A program made the position numbers and the translations under genes. A stretch of 18,303 bases of DNA, from positions 1 through 18,303 of the forward strand of contig JAILOA010000147.1 of assembly GCA_024691065.1 (NCBI GenBank). Reading direction: 5' to 3'. This DNA is from Lachnospiraceae bacterium. Lineage in GTDB: Bacteria > Bacillota > Clostridia > Lachnospirales > Lachnospiraceae. The stretch's first letter is position 1. Each line of letters starts with the position of its first letter. This document shows, piece after piece, positions 7,455 through 15,333 of this stretch. A model generated the notes under the pieces. The model was not told where the DNA came from and searched no databases. It saw nothing but the letters and a program-made list of their open reading frames with translations.

Positions 7455-7627
7455 ATCTAAGTGGGAGAAGATTCCTAGAACTCTAAGTGGGAGATTGTGA
7501 CATGCTTACCTCAGTGGTAGAAGTTAACTGCATCTTTAAGAGGTAGATCAAGACATAGTTATCTAAGTGGGAGAAGATTCCTACATCTCTAAGCGGGAGA
7601 TTATGACAAACTAATCTAAGGTGGGAT
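7455..7627. repeat. 53-bp tandem repeats forming a seven-site, 26/27-bp periodic array
   Basis: Units begin at 7455, 7508, 7561 and 7614 (partial), a constant 53-bp step. Each unit holds two copies of a motif with consensus CTAAGTGGGAGA. The seven sites start at 7457, 7483, 7510, 7536, 7563, 7589 and 7616, so the spacing alternates 26, 27, 26, 27, 26, 27. Sites 1, 2 and 5 are identical, site 6 differs at one base, and sites 3, 4 and 7 are weaker. The array fills the gap between the secDF terminator and the putative araC-like promoter. It resembles an operator or iteron array; no protein or RNA partner is known to me. Confidence 0.85.
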
Positions 7628-7635
7628 GTTATACA
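7627..7635 (+). promoter_or_regulatory. Possible extended -10 promoter for the AraC-CPBP pair
   Basis: TGTTATACA has the TG-n-TATAC form of an extended -10. The nearest -35-like string, ATGACA (7603-7608), is 21 bp away, which is too far for a standard pairing. An activator bound to the array could compensate. Transcription from here would start near 7642, which rules out the GTG at 7621 as the gene's start. Confidence 0.35.
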
Positions 7636-7686
7636 AATGAACTTATGTTACCTGCTACATTAATAAATGAAATGGGGTGTTTACAT

Positions 7687-8574
7687 ATGTTAGAATCCAA
7701 TAAAAGAAAATATAAAGAGAAAATGCCTCATGGCACCTTGGAATTGCCGGTAAGTATTCATAAGATGACTTATCCGGATAATATGGAGATTTTCTTTTAT
7801 CCTCATTGGCATAAGGAATTTGAATTGTTTTTGGTACTTTCGGGAAATATATTATTCTCGATAGAGGACAGGGAATATTTTATGAAAGAAGGAGATATTT
7901 GTTTTGTGAATAATGAGCTCCTTCATCAGGCTAAGGCTGTTGAATCCAAAGGGGCATCATTCTTTGCAGTTGATTTTTCATATGATATGCTTGAACATGA
8001 TATAAAGAGTTCATTTTATTCGAAGTATGTCGGTTCCATAATAGACGGAAGAGTAAGATTTAATGAATTTATAGAATTTGATAATTTAGAGTGGAAGAGA
8101 AAACTTCAGGATTACATTCTTGAGCTCTATGAATGTCCGGAACATGATTTAAAGAAGCATGAATTGCTTCTGAAGAGTCATTTGCTTGAGGTGTGGACAT
8201 TACTTTTTTTGAATAATTCAACCAAGAGTAATTTTTCAAGGCTGGATTATATAGGATATGATAGAATTAAACCGGTTATTAAATATATTGAAGACAATTA
8301 CAGTTACGACATAAAGGTTAGTGATTTATCAAATATACTTTCATTGAGTGACAGTCAGTTTTGTCGTACCTTTAAAAATGTAACCGGCTTCAGTCCGGTG
8401 CAATACATTAACAGGCACCGAATACTTATCAGTTGTAATAAGCTCAGCGAAACGGATTTAAGTATCAGTGAAATAGCCAATACCTGTGGTTTTTCAAATA
8501 TCAGTTATTTTAACAGGGTATTCTTAAAAACCATCGGTTGTACTCCTAAAGAATATAGAAAGGGAAGCCTATGA
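7687..8574 (+). CDS. AraC-family transcriptional regulator with cupin sensor domain
   Basis: About 295 residues. The N-terminal half resembles a ligand-binding cupin domain (HWHKEFELFLVLSG, then GDICFVNNELLHQ), which in this family often senses a sugar or other small molecule. The C-terminal 100 residues carry two helix-turn-helix motifs, VSDLSNILSLSDSQFCRTFK and ISEIANTCGFSNISYFNRVF, ending TPKEYRK as in AraC proteins. The frame is open from a GTG at 7621, but that codon lies inside the repeat array and upstream of the likely start site. The ATG at 7687 follows GGGG at 7674-7677; ATGs at 7645 and 7672 are alternatives. It overlaps the next gene by ATGA, implying translational coupling. The array upstream is a natural candidate for autoregulation. 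Confidence 0.88.
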   Translation: MLESNKRKYKEKMPHGTLELPVSIHKMTYPDNMEIFFYPHWHKEFELFLVLSGNILFSIEDREYFMKEGDICFVNNELLHQAKAVESKGASFFAVDFSYDMLEHDIKSSFYSKYVGSIIDGRVRFNEFIEFDNLEWKRKLQDYILELYECPEHDLKKHELLLKSHLLEVWTLLFLNNSTKSNFSRLDYIGYDRIKPVIKYIEDNYSYDIKVSDLSNILSLSDSQFCRTFKNVTGFSPVQYINRHRILISCNKLSETDLSISEIANTCGFSNISYFNRVFLKTIGCTPKEYRKGSL

Positions 8575-9845
8575 ATTTATTAAAACCTGATTTTATAAAG
8601 GATGTAGAGGATAAGAATGCTCATGGAATCTTCTTTTATTGTATTGTATCCTTTATTCTTCTTGTAATAGCCAATTTATTATCAAGTTTTATTCAAGTAC
8701 CTTTTGTAGCTACTTATCTTATGAAAAATCAAGAATATACCGAATTGATTACAGGTAATAATTACGATATGCAAAAGCTTATGGGATTTGTTGAAGAATT
8801 TGTTAATAATCCGCCTATATGGCTTAAGCCGGTAGAGAATATTTCTAAAATGGCTTTGATTGTATGTTGTATATTTTATTGTGTGAAAATTGATAAAAGA
8901 GGCTTAAAAAGTATGGGATTTAAGACTAAGTCTGCATTATCCGAAGTATTTGCAGGCTGTGGTCGCGGTGTTCTTATTGCAGTATTTGTTTTGATTTTTC
9001 TTTTTATCTCTGGAGCTTATTCTCTTGAGGGATATGAAAAGAATGCTGATTTCAATGCAATATTGATGATGTTATCGGTTTTGGGAATTGCTATATCTGC
9101 ATTTGCTACCGATATATTTGTAAAAGGTTTTCTTCTGGTTTCATTTTCAAGAAAAAATACACTTTATACAGCAGTTATGTTTAGCTCGATTTTTTATGCT
9201 TTGTTTTCAACCAACGCCGAGGGAGCAAATGGAGTCATTGAATTTGCTAATACATTTTTATGGTCGTTACTAACCTGTTTTGTTTTTATCAGGAAACAAA
9301 ATATATGGCGCTGTGCAGGTATGATGTTTGGATTCAGACTTATAGAGGGAGTGCTTTTTAATATAAGTATCGGCGGAGATCCTGCTATAGGATTTATCAA
9401 TCTTACGATTCGTGATAACAATGTGATTCGTGCGGGGCTTTGCGGAAGTAAATATGGTATGGAAGCCGGTCTCGCTATGACATTCATATTGATTTTCCTT
9501 TGTATATATGAAGTTTCTCAATTGATTGTTTCCGATGTTGCACTTAGCAGGAGGGGTGAAAAATATTCCGATATTGAAAAAAGAGCTAACAATTATAAAA
9601 ATTTTGAAATCGGGAATTTACGTGATAATACTTACGAGAATATGACAGATGCAGAGAAAAAGATTGTTGATGCAAAAAGACAATATGAGGACTATCTCAA
9701 AAATAAGGATGATAAAGAAAAATCTTATACGCCAAATGAATTTATTGAAATGGCTCAAAATAAGGATAATCCTAATGTTGACGCTTCCAGAAATAAAAAG
9801 AATGCTGTTCAGACGGGCTTTGGAGCTGATTTCTTTGATGAATAA
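8571..9845 (+). CDS. Polytopic membrane protein, degenerate CPBP-like
   Basis: This 424-residue protein has about eight hydrophobic helices in its first 330 residues and a charged cytoplasmic tail of about 90 residues. The arrangement of helices and the segment ATDIFVKGFLLVSF (from 179) resemble the EExxxR region of CPBP (Abi) intramembrane proteases, followed by FYALFS where FAxxH is usual. The catalytic Glu pair, Arg and His positions appear to be T, D, K and S or F. If it belongs to the family it is probably not a protease. The family assignment is tentative. It is coupled to the AraC-type gene through an ATGA overlap, so the regulator probably controls it directly. The tail is Lys/Asp/Asn-rich and has no domain I recognise. 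Confidence 0.6.
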   Translation: MNLLKPDFIKDVEDKNAHGIFFYCIVSFILLVIANLLSSFIQVPFVATYLMKNQEYTELITGNNYDMQKLMGFVEEFVNNPPIWLKPVENISKMALIVCCIFYCVKIDKRGLKSMGFKTKSALSEVFAGCGRGVLIAVFVLIFLFISGAYSLEGYEKNADFNAILMMLSVLGIAISAFATDIFVKGFLLVSFSRKNTLYTAVMFSSIFYALFSTNAEGANGVIEFANTFLWSLLTCFVFIRKQNIWRCAGMMFGFRLIEGVLFNISIGGDPAIGFINLTIRDNNVIRAGLCGSKYGMEAGLAMTFILIFLCIYEVSQLIVSDVALSRRGEKYSDIEKRANNYKNFEIGNLRDNTYENMTDAEKKIVDAKRQYEDYLKNKDDKEKSYTPNEFIEMAQNKDNPNVDASRNKKNAVQTGFGADFFDE

Positions 9846-9847
9846 AA

Positions 9848-9976
9848 GCAGAGCCGGTGTTTAAAAATGATTTGTGAGAAAAATTGCAGTGCCGGCATTT
9901 TAGTGGATTAATGAAAAAAAGGCAGAGCCGGTGTTTTATCGGATTTATAGGAGCATAAAAAGCAGTGCCGTCGTCT
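9848..9976. repeat. Four GC-rich 15-bp repeats before recG
   Basis: GCAGAGCCGGTGTTT occurs exactly at 9848-9862 and 9922-9936. Variants GCAGTGCCGGCATTT (9886-9900) and GCAGTGCCGTCGTCT (9962-9976) alternate with it. Start-to-start distances are 38, 36 and 40 bp. The GCCGG core stands out against the AT-rich spacer, and copy 2 contains the 8-bp palindrome TGCCGGCA. The repeats occupy almost the whole gap between the membrane protein and recG. Function unknown. Confidence 0.75.
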
Positions 9977-10008
9977 AAAATGCGACAGTGTATATATTAA
10001 GGTGAATT

Positions 10009-12087
10009 ATGGATTTTTCGGATAGTATTAATAGCATTAAGGGTATAGGTGAAAAAACAGCAAATAATTATAAAAAATTAAATATAGAAACCGTTGGAGA
10101 TTTACTTTCGCATTTTCCGAGAGCCTATGATAAATATAGCGATATACAAAACATAGGGACCTTGGTTGCAGGAGAGAATGCAATCATAAAATGTAAACTC
10201 GTAAAAACTCCTGTGGTTAAATATTACAATAAAAGATCCTCTACTCATGTTATGGTAGAGGATTATTCAGGTCAAATAGAGCTGATTTGGTATAATATGC
10301 CATTTTTAAAGAATTCCCTGCATTTGGGTGCATATTATATATTCAGGGGGAATGTTGATTTATATAAAGGTAAGCGTGTTATGAGACAGCCTTTATCAAT
10401 AGGACTTAAGGAGTTTGATAAAGATAAGAAAAAGCTTCTTCCTATTTATCCGTTAACGGCCGGAGTGTCGAATAAATCAATTAAAAAGTCTGTGGATTAT
10501 GCGTTGCATAATGTTTCATTTCCGGAAGAAAAATTCAGTAATTCATTTTTAAAGAAATATAATATTATCACAAAAGAAAAAGCGATTAAATGTATTCATA
10601 ATCCCAAAAACGATGATGATTATGTATTGGCCAGAAGAAGGCTTGTTTTCGATGAATTCTTTACATTTATGTATGGTATTCATAAGCTTAAGAGCGAAAA
10701 GAAATTATTAAAAACCGATGTCAAGATAGATAGTTTTAATCTAAGTAATCAATTGATTGATTCCCTGGATTTTGAGTTGACAGAGGATCAGCTTAAATGC
10801 TTTGAGGATATTAAGTCGGATTTTCTTAGTGGAAATGTTATGAACAGGCTTATTCAGGGTGATGTTGGCTGCGGTAAGACGGTAGTGGCGCTTTTAGCTA
10901 TGCTTGCGGCGGTTGAAAACGGATATCAGGCTGTAATAATGGTCCCGACGCAGGTTCTTGCGGTACAGCATTTTGAAACAATTAATCAGATGCTTGAAAG
11001 GCTTAAAACTAAAGGTGGACGGGTGCTTTACGGTAAGGACGGTACATTTTCAGGGGGTAAAAAACCAAGAACCGTGCTTCTTACCGGTAAGATGAGGGCG
11101 AAGGAAAAGAGAGAGGCCTATGAATTAATCGAAACCGGTGTGGCAAATATTATCGTAGGTACACATGCCCTCATTCAAGAGGAGGTAAATTACCGTAAGC
11201 TTGCTCTTGTAATTACGGATGAGCAGCACAGGTTCGGTGTGAGACAGCGAGATATGCTTAAAGATAAAGGAAAGGATGTACACGTGCTTGTAATGAGTGC
11301 GACGCCGATTCCAAGAACCCTAAGCCTTATGTTATATGGGGATTTGGATATATCTGTTATTAAATCCATGCCACTTAACAGAAAGCCGATAAAAAACTGC
11401 GTGGTTGGGACTTCCTACAGACCTGCGGCCTATAAATTCATTGAAAAAGAGGTAAAAAGCGGACATCAGGCTTATATAATATGTCCGATGATCGGTTCAT
11501 TACAGGAAAGCGAAGTGCCTATTGATTATCGGGATCCGGAGACGGATGTTTATGAGTCTGAGCTTGAAAATTGTATAGAATATACGGAAAATCTTAGAAA
11601 AGTTCTTCCTATGTGGATAAGAGTAGAATATGTTCACGGTAAAATGGATGCAAAGGAAAAGGAAGATGTTCTAAAAAGGTTTTCGAACGGCGATATAGAT
11701 GTACTTGTATCCACAACTGTTATAGAGGTAGGTATAAATGTACCGAATGCAACTCTTATGTATATAGAGAATGCCGAAAGATTCGGCCTTGCGACCCTGC
11801 ATCAGCTCAGGGGAAGAGTTGGTCGGTCCGATTTGCAATCATATTGTATATTTATGTATGGAAAGACTTCGGTTAAAACTCAGGAGAGACTTTCTGTTTT
11901 AAATGAATCGAATGACGGTTTTTATATAGCAAATGAAGATTTGAGGCAGAGGGGACCGGGAGATGTACTGGGAGTAAAGCAAAGCGGTGAAATGGAATTT
12001 AAGCTGGGAGATATTTATAACGATAACGAGATATTAAAAACAGCCAATGAAGCTGTACAGGAAATGATAAGGAACGATAAAACTTAA
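10009..12087 (+). CDS. recG: ATP-dependent DNA helicase RecG
   Basis: The 692 residues match the usual RecG length. RecG remodels stalled forks and branch-migrates Holliday junctions. An N-terminal wedge (OB-fold) domain begins with a helix-hairpin-like SINSIKGIGEKTANNYKKLN. A superfamily 2 helicase core follows with Walker A GDVGCGKT (284-291), DEQH (404-407), VMSATPIPRTL (motif III) and TTVIEVGINVPNA. The QLRGRVGRS motif VI and a C-terminal segment with NDGFYIANEDLRQRGPGD are characteristic of RecG. All motifs are intact. The ATG at 10009 follows AAGGTG (9999-10004). It is followed in many Firmicutes by rsmD and coaD; here an AAA+ ATPase gene is inserted between. Confidence 0.97.
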   Translation: MDFSDSINSIKGIGEKTANNYKKLNIETVGDLLSHFPRAYDKYSDIQNIGTLVAGENAIIKCKLVKTPVVKYYNKRSSTHVMVEDYSGQIELIWYNMPFLKNSLHLGAYYIFRGNVDLYKGKRVMRQPLSIGLKEFDKDKKKLLPIYPLTAGVSNKSIKKSVDYALHNVSFPEEKFSNSFLKKYNIITKEKAIKCIHNPKNDDDYVLARRRLVFDEFFTFMYGIHKLKSEKKLLKTDVKIDSFNLSNQLIDSLDFELTEDQLKCFEDIKSDFLSGNVMNRLIQGDVGCGKTVVALLAMLAAVENGYQAVIMVPTQVLAVQHFETINQMLERLKTKGGRVLYGKDGTFSGGKKPRTVLLTGKMRAKEKREAYELIETGVANIIVGTHALIQEEVNYRKLALVITDEQHRFGVRQRDMLKDKGKDVHVLVMSATPIPRTLSLMLYGDLDISVIKSMPLNRKPIKNCVVGTSYRPAAYKFIEKEVKSGHQAYIICPMIGSLQESEVPIDYRDPETDVYESELENCIEYTENLRKVLPMWIRVEYVHGKMDAKEKEDVLKRFSNGDIDVLVSTTVIEVGINVPNATLMYIENAERFGLATLHQLRGRVGRSDLQSYCIFMYGKTSVKTQERLSVLNESNDGFYIANEDLRQRGPGDVLGVKQSGEMEFKLGDIYNDNEILKTANEAVQEMIRNDKT

Positions 12088-12115
12088 TTATAGCTAAATT
12101 ATAAAATTTTTTGAC

Positions 12116-12144
12116 TGTACAATAAAGAATTGATGGGGTATAAT
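12116..12144 (+). promoter_or_regulatory. Promoter upstream of the AAA+ ATPase gene
   Basis: A perfect TATAAT (12139-12144) has TGTACA (12116-12121) 17 bp upstream, a four-of-six match to the -35. An overlapping TTGACT (12111-12116) matches better but is 22 bp away. Transcription would begin near 12151, about 30 nt before the gene. Confidence 0.5.
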
Positions 12145-12182
12145 TAGCGGGTGAAAGAATCTATTATTAAGAAAGGCAGGAT

Positions 12183-14084
12183 TTGAAAGTGAATTATCCA
12201 TATAACGCTGAACAAATAAGTGAAATATCGAATGATAATTACTTCAGATTGGTTCAATGCTGTAAAAAGCTTGAAGCTAAAGGTTTTTGGGAAAAAGCCG
12301 GCAATATTACCAACCAGACCTGCCTTGAAACCCTTGATATTTATGTTCAGTCTTCATTAATAGCTTTGGCAGACAGTTGTGATGAAATTCTTGATAAGGA
12401 AAAGAATTTTCTTTTAGGAATAACTGATAATAACCCACTTAATATTTCAATTGATGAGAGATTAAGCGAAGAAATGTTTTTATATGCCAGGAGAGTTGCG
12501 TCTCTTCCTCCTATTCTTATTCAGCTTTGCGGTCTTTATGACAATACCTGGAATGAAGATTTAACTAAGTATTTTCTTGATGCATTTTTAAATGTACTTA
12601 TGTGCATGTCTTACTTAAATCGCGATAATTCCGAGATTATTAACAGAAAAATAGAAAAATATCTTGAAAAAATCGAATCCTTTGTATGGCTTTCTCCGGA
12701 GCAGGAGGAGGCTTATTCTGTATATGTAAAGAAAAAACTGGATACTGCCAGGATAGGTGTTAATTATAAGTGGTTAATTGATCCTAAGACCATGGGAGTC
12801 GGAAGTACAGTTGCAGCCGATGAAGAATATCAGATGTTTTCGGATATGAAACAGGCAAATGATTCGGAGTTGTTTTTTGATGAAAATCTAAAGGAGAATG
12901 CTAAAACCGGGCTTTTATTTGAAGATGATTTAAAGATAAATGTCAATCCGGAGAGTTCTTTTTCAGAAGAGGAAAACCATAAGGATTTTGAAGGCGGTAA
13001 AGCTATTGAAAGCAGTAAGGTTTTAGAAAACAGTAAAGTACTTGAAAACGGTAAGGCTCAGAAAAAATGTAAGACACCTGAAAACAATAAGGCACCTGAA
13101 AACAATAAGGCACCTGAAAACAATAAGGCATCCGAAAACAATAAGGCATCCGAAAACAATAAGGCATCTGAAAATGAAGAGAGTAAGGCTTCTTTGTTTG
13201 CTAAGAATGAGTTTATGAAGGTTAAGAAGCGCCTTATGGAAAGAGAGAGGCTGGAGAGAGAGGAGCTTGACAGGAGAGTTGAAAAGGCTCTTACACAACT
13301 CGAAGGAATGGTTGGTTTGGATAATGTTAAGGAAGAAGTCAGGTCCTTAATTAATTTGATAAAAATCAGAAATCTTCGAAAGAAGATGAATATGCCGCTT
13401 ATAGATATGTCTTATCATATGGTATTTACCGGGTCTCCCGGAACCGGTAAAACTACCGTTGCAAGGATTATAGCTTCTGTCTATAAGGAGCTTGGTATAT
13501 TATCCAAAGGCACATTGGTAGAGACTGACAGATCAGGACTTGTAGCAGGTTATGTAGGACAGACTGCCATTAATGTCAGAAAAACAGTCGAAAAGGCCCT
13601 GGGCGGTGTATTATTTATCGATGAAGCTTATGCTCTTGCCGGTAATAATACGATCAATGATTTCGGTGCGGAAGCTATCGATACATTGGTAAAAATGATG
13701 GAGGATCACAGGGATGACCTTGTTATAATTGTGGCCGGTTACACCGAAGAGATGGAATATTTTCTTGATTGTAATACAGGGTTAAAATCCAGATTTAATA
13801 AGTTTATTAAATTTAAGGATTATTCGGTGGATGAGCTCTATGATATAATGCTTAAGATAGCTATGGATGCCGGTTTTTTGTTTACGACCGATGCATCGGA
13901 ATGTATCAAACGAAAGCTTTTAGACTTTTCCGAAAGCGATTTGGCGGATTTCGGTAATGCCAGGGGGATTAGAAACTGGTTTGAACGAATTATCATTAAG
14001 CAGGCTAATAGGCTTATAAAGCTCGATTTACCGGATAAGAATGATATTATAACCATTATCCGTGAGGATGTGGAAGAATACTAA
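12183..14084 (+). CDS. CbxX/SpoVK-type AAA+ ATPase with repeat linker
   Basis: A 633-residue cytoplasmic protein in three parts. Residues 1 to about 265 are a mainly helical region I do not recognise. Residues about 271-330 are a linker of 6-residue repeats (NNKAPE type). The C-terminal 300 residues are an AAA+ module: VGLDNVKEEV, Walker A GSPGTGKT (417-424), Walker B LFIDEAYAL (near 480), sensor 1 IIVAGYTEEM, arginine finger LKSRF and sensor 2 GNARGIRNWFE. This arrangement is that of the CbxX/CfxQ family, which includes SpoVK and the ATPase part of EccA. The substrate is unknown. The start is TTG 12183 (AAAGG 6 nt upstream) or GTG 12189 (CAGGA 7 nt upstream). It has its own promoter and a promoter follows it, so it may be a single-gene unit. 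Confidence 0.85.
   Translation: MKVNYPYNAEQISEISNDNYFRLVQCCKKLEAKGFWEKAGNITNQTCLETLDIYVQSSLIALADSCDEILDKEKNFLLGITDNNPLNISIDERLSEEMFLYARRVASLPPILIQLCGLYDNTWNEDLTKYFLDAFLNVLMCMSYLNRDNSEIINRKIEKYLEKIESFVWLSPEQEEAYSVYVKKKLDTARIGVNYKWLIDPKTMGVGSTVAADEEYQMFSDMKQANDSELFFDENLKENAKTGLLFEDDLKINVNPESSFSEEENHKDFEGGKAIESSKVLENSKVLENGKAQKKCKTPENNKAPENNKAPENNKASENNKASENNKASENEESKASLFAKNEFMKVKKRLMERERLEREELDRRVEKALTQLEGMVGLDNVKEEVRSLINLIKIRNLRKKMNMPLIDMSYHMVFTGSPGTGKTTVARIIASVYKELGILSKGTLVETDRSGLVAGYVGQTAINVRKTVEKALGGVLFIDEAYALAGNNTINDFGAEAIDTLVKMMEDHRDDLVIIVAGYTEEMEYFLDCNTGLKSRFNKFIKFKDYSVDELYDIMLKIAMDAGFLFTTDASECIKRKLLDFSESDLADFGNARGIRNWFERIIIKQANRLIKLDLPDKNDIITIIREDVEEY
12993..13172 (+). repeat. Ten in-frame 18-bp repeats in the ATPase linker
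   Basis: Ten consecutive 18-bp units encode hexapeptides: GGKAIE, SSKVLE, NSKVLE, NGKAQK, KCKTPE, then NNKAPE twice and NNKASE three times. The last five units are almost identical in DNA (AACAATAAGGCACCTGAA or close variants), while the first five have drifted. This pattern suggests recent slippage at the 3' end. Changes in copy number would alter linker length without shifting the frame. Confidence 0.9.
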
Positions 14085-14120
14085 AAGTGGCTTTATAAAA
14101 GGAACTTTGTATTCAAACGG

Positions 14121-14150
14121 TTGACTATATTGCAATAAATATGATAGAAT
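14121..14150 (+). promoter_or_regulatory. Promoter upstream of rsmD
   Basis: TTGACT (14121-14126) and TAGAAT (14145-14150) are separated by 18 bp, with TG at 14142-14143 giving an extended -10. Transcription would start near 14157, a very short leader of about 12 nt before the ATG. Confidence 0.6.
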
Positions 14151-14168
14151 ATTGAAAGGTGCTTTTCT

Positions 14169-14726
14169 ATGAGAGTTATAGCAGGAAGTGCCCGGCGTTT
14201 AAAACTTATAACGCCGGAAGGTCTCCATACAAGACCTACAAGCGATAAAATTAAAGAAACATTATTTAACATAATTCAAGGGGATTTACCGGAGGCCAAG
14301 TTTCTTGATTTATTTGCCGGAAGTGGCGGTATAGCCATTGAGGCTTTAAGTCGTGGGGCAAGTCGTGCCGTGATAGTTGATAATAACCGTGAAGCAATCA
14401 GATGTATAACACAAAATGTTAAAACTACGAAATTTACCGAACAGGCAGAGATTATGAGTATGGACGTTTTTCGTGCTTTAAACCAATTGATTCTTCGAGG
14501 GGACGGGCCGTTTGATATCATATTTATGGATCCGCCTTATTACGGTGGCTTTGAAAAGAAAGTTCTGGAGATACTTGCAAATTCCGGGCTTATAGATTCC
14601 GATACCTTGATTATAGTTGAAACGGCCGAAGAAACTGATTTGGATTATCTTGAGGATATAGGTTTAGAGGCGGATAGGGTTAAAGATTATAAAAATTCTA
14701 AGCATACATTTGTAAGAATGATATAA
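14169..14726 (+). CDS. rsmD: 16S rRNA (guanine(966)-N2)-methyltransferase RsmD
   Basis: A 185-residue SAM-dependent methyltransferase that modifies G966 of 16S rRNA in the 30S subunit. It begins with the family signature RVIAGSARRLKL and TRPTSDKIKETLFNI (about 2-36). The SAM-binding motif I is FLDLFAGSGGIAIEAL (45-60). The catalytic motif DPPY is at 121-124. Length and motifs are normal. AAAGG at 14155-14159 is 9 nt before the ATG. Its pairing with coaD downstream is common across bacteria. Confidence 0.95.
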   Translation: MRVIAGSARRLKLITPEGLHTRPTSDKIKETLFNIIQGDLPEAKFLDLFAGSGGIAIEALSRGASRAVIVDNNREAIRCITQNVKTTKFTEQAEIMSMDVFRALNQLILRGDGPFDIIFMDPPYYGGFEKKVLEILANSGLIDSDTLIIVETAEETDLDYLEDIGLEADRVKDYKNSKHTFVRMI

Positions 14727-14796
14727 TTTTAGCTTCTGTTTGTAATTTATCGGATGTAAAAGTTATATAGGGGATTATGGTTTTTATTTTGCATTT

Positions 14797-14805
14797 TGAT
14801 AGAAT
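14797..14805 (+). promoter_or_regulatory. Possible extended -10 promoter upstream of coaD
   Basis: TGATAGAAT repeats exactly the extended -10 seen upstream of rsmD (14142-14150). No good -35 lies at the right distance; the nearest is a weak TTATGG (14775-14780). If active it would start transcripts near 14812. Confidence 0.35.
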
Positions 14806-14832
14806 ATCCTTACTAAAGGGGGATTCCTTGAT

Positions 14833-15333
14833 ATGAGTAGAGCAGTTTTTCCGGGAAGTTTTGATCCTGTGACATTTGGGCATATTGATCTTATAAAAAG
14901 AGCAGCTTCGGTTTTTGATGAATTAATCGTGGGGATATTGGTGAATTCACAAAAGAAAGGGCTCTTTACCACAGAAGAAAGAGAAATGTTGATTTCTGAG
15001 GTTACTAAGAATATAGGTAATGTTAAGGTGACGTCTTTTGATGGATTACTTGTTGATTTTGTGAAGCTCAATGAAGCAGATGTTATTATAAGGGGAGTAC
15101 GTAGTTCTCTGGATTTTGAATACGAATTACCGCTTGCTCAGGGTAATAGAAAATTGTATGAGAAAGCAGATACTATGTTTTTATTAACAGCTCCGGAGTA
15201 TAGTTTTATCAGTTCTTCGGCTGTTAAGGAGTTAATCGGGTATAACGCAGATATATCCGATTATGTGCCAATTGAGGTAATAAATCTTTTAAAAACAAAA
15301 GGAGATTATGATTATGCAGGCAGAAAAATTTGA
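14833..15333 (+). CDS. coaD: Phosphopantetheine adenylyltransferase
   Basis: A 166-residue enzyme for the fourth step of coenzyme A synthesis: 4'-phosphopantetheine plus ATP to dephospho-CoA. The nucleotidyltransferase signature FPGSFDPVTFGH includes the T/HxGH motif with His17. GVRSSLDFEYELPLA is the substrate-binding segment, and EYSFISSSAVKEL is the C-terminal ISSS motif. Length is normal. A strong AAAGGGGG lies 10 nt before the ATG. The stop overlaps the start of the next gene by about 20 nt. Confidence 0.97.
   Translation: MSRAVFPGSFDPVTFGHIDLIKRAASVFDELIVGILVNSQKKGLFTTEEREMLISEVTKNIGNVKVTSFDGLLVDFVKLNEADVIIRGVRSSLDFEYELPLAQGNRKLYEKADTMFLLTAPEYSFISSSAVKELIGYNADISDYVPIEVINLLKTKGDYDYAGRKI

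Noticed and set aside
7455..7627. CRISPR array or type III antitoxin RNA
   Set aside because: The repeats are only 12 bp with near-identical, not unique, sequences between them, and the following gene is a regulator, not a nuclease or toxin. No cas gene is present.
7621..7686. GTG start at 7621 for the AraC-type gene
   Set aside because: The codon lies inside the last array motif and upstream of the probable transcription start, and the resulting extra residues do not resemble AraC N-termini.
12088..12115. AT-only hairpin followed by a T run after recG
   Set aside because: The pairing is imperfect and entirely A-T, so it is no better than expected in such AT-rich DNA.
13023..13298. Minus-strand 91-codon frame with repeated Cys/Leu/Ile/Val/Phe residues opposite the ATPase linker
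   Set aside because: It is simply the antisense reading of the 18-bp repeats and has no start signals.
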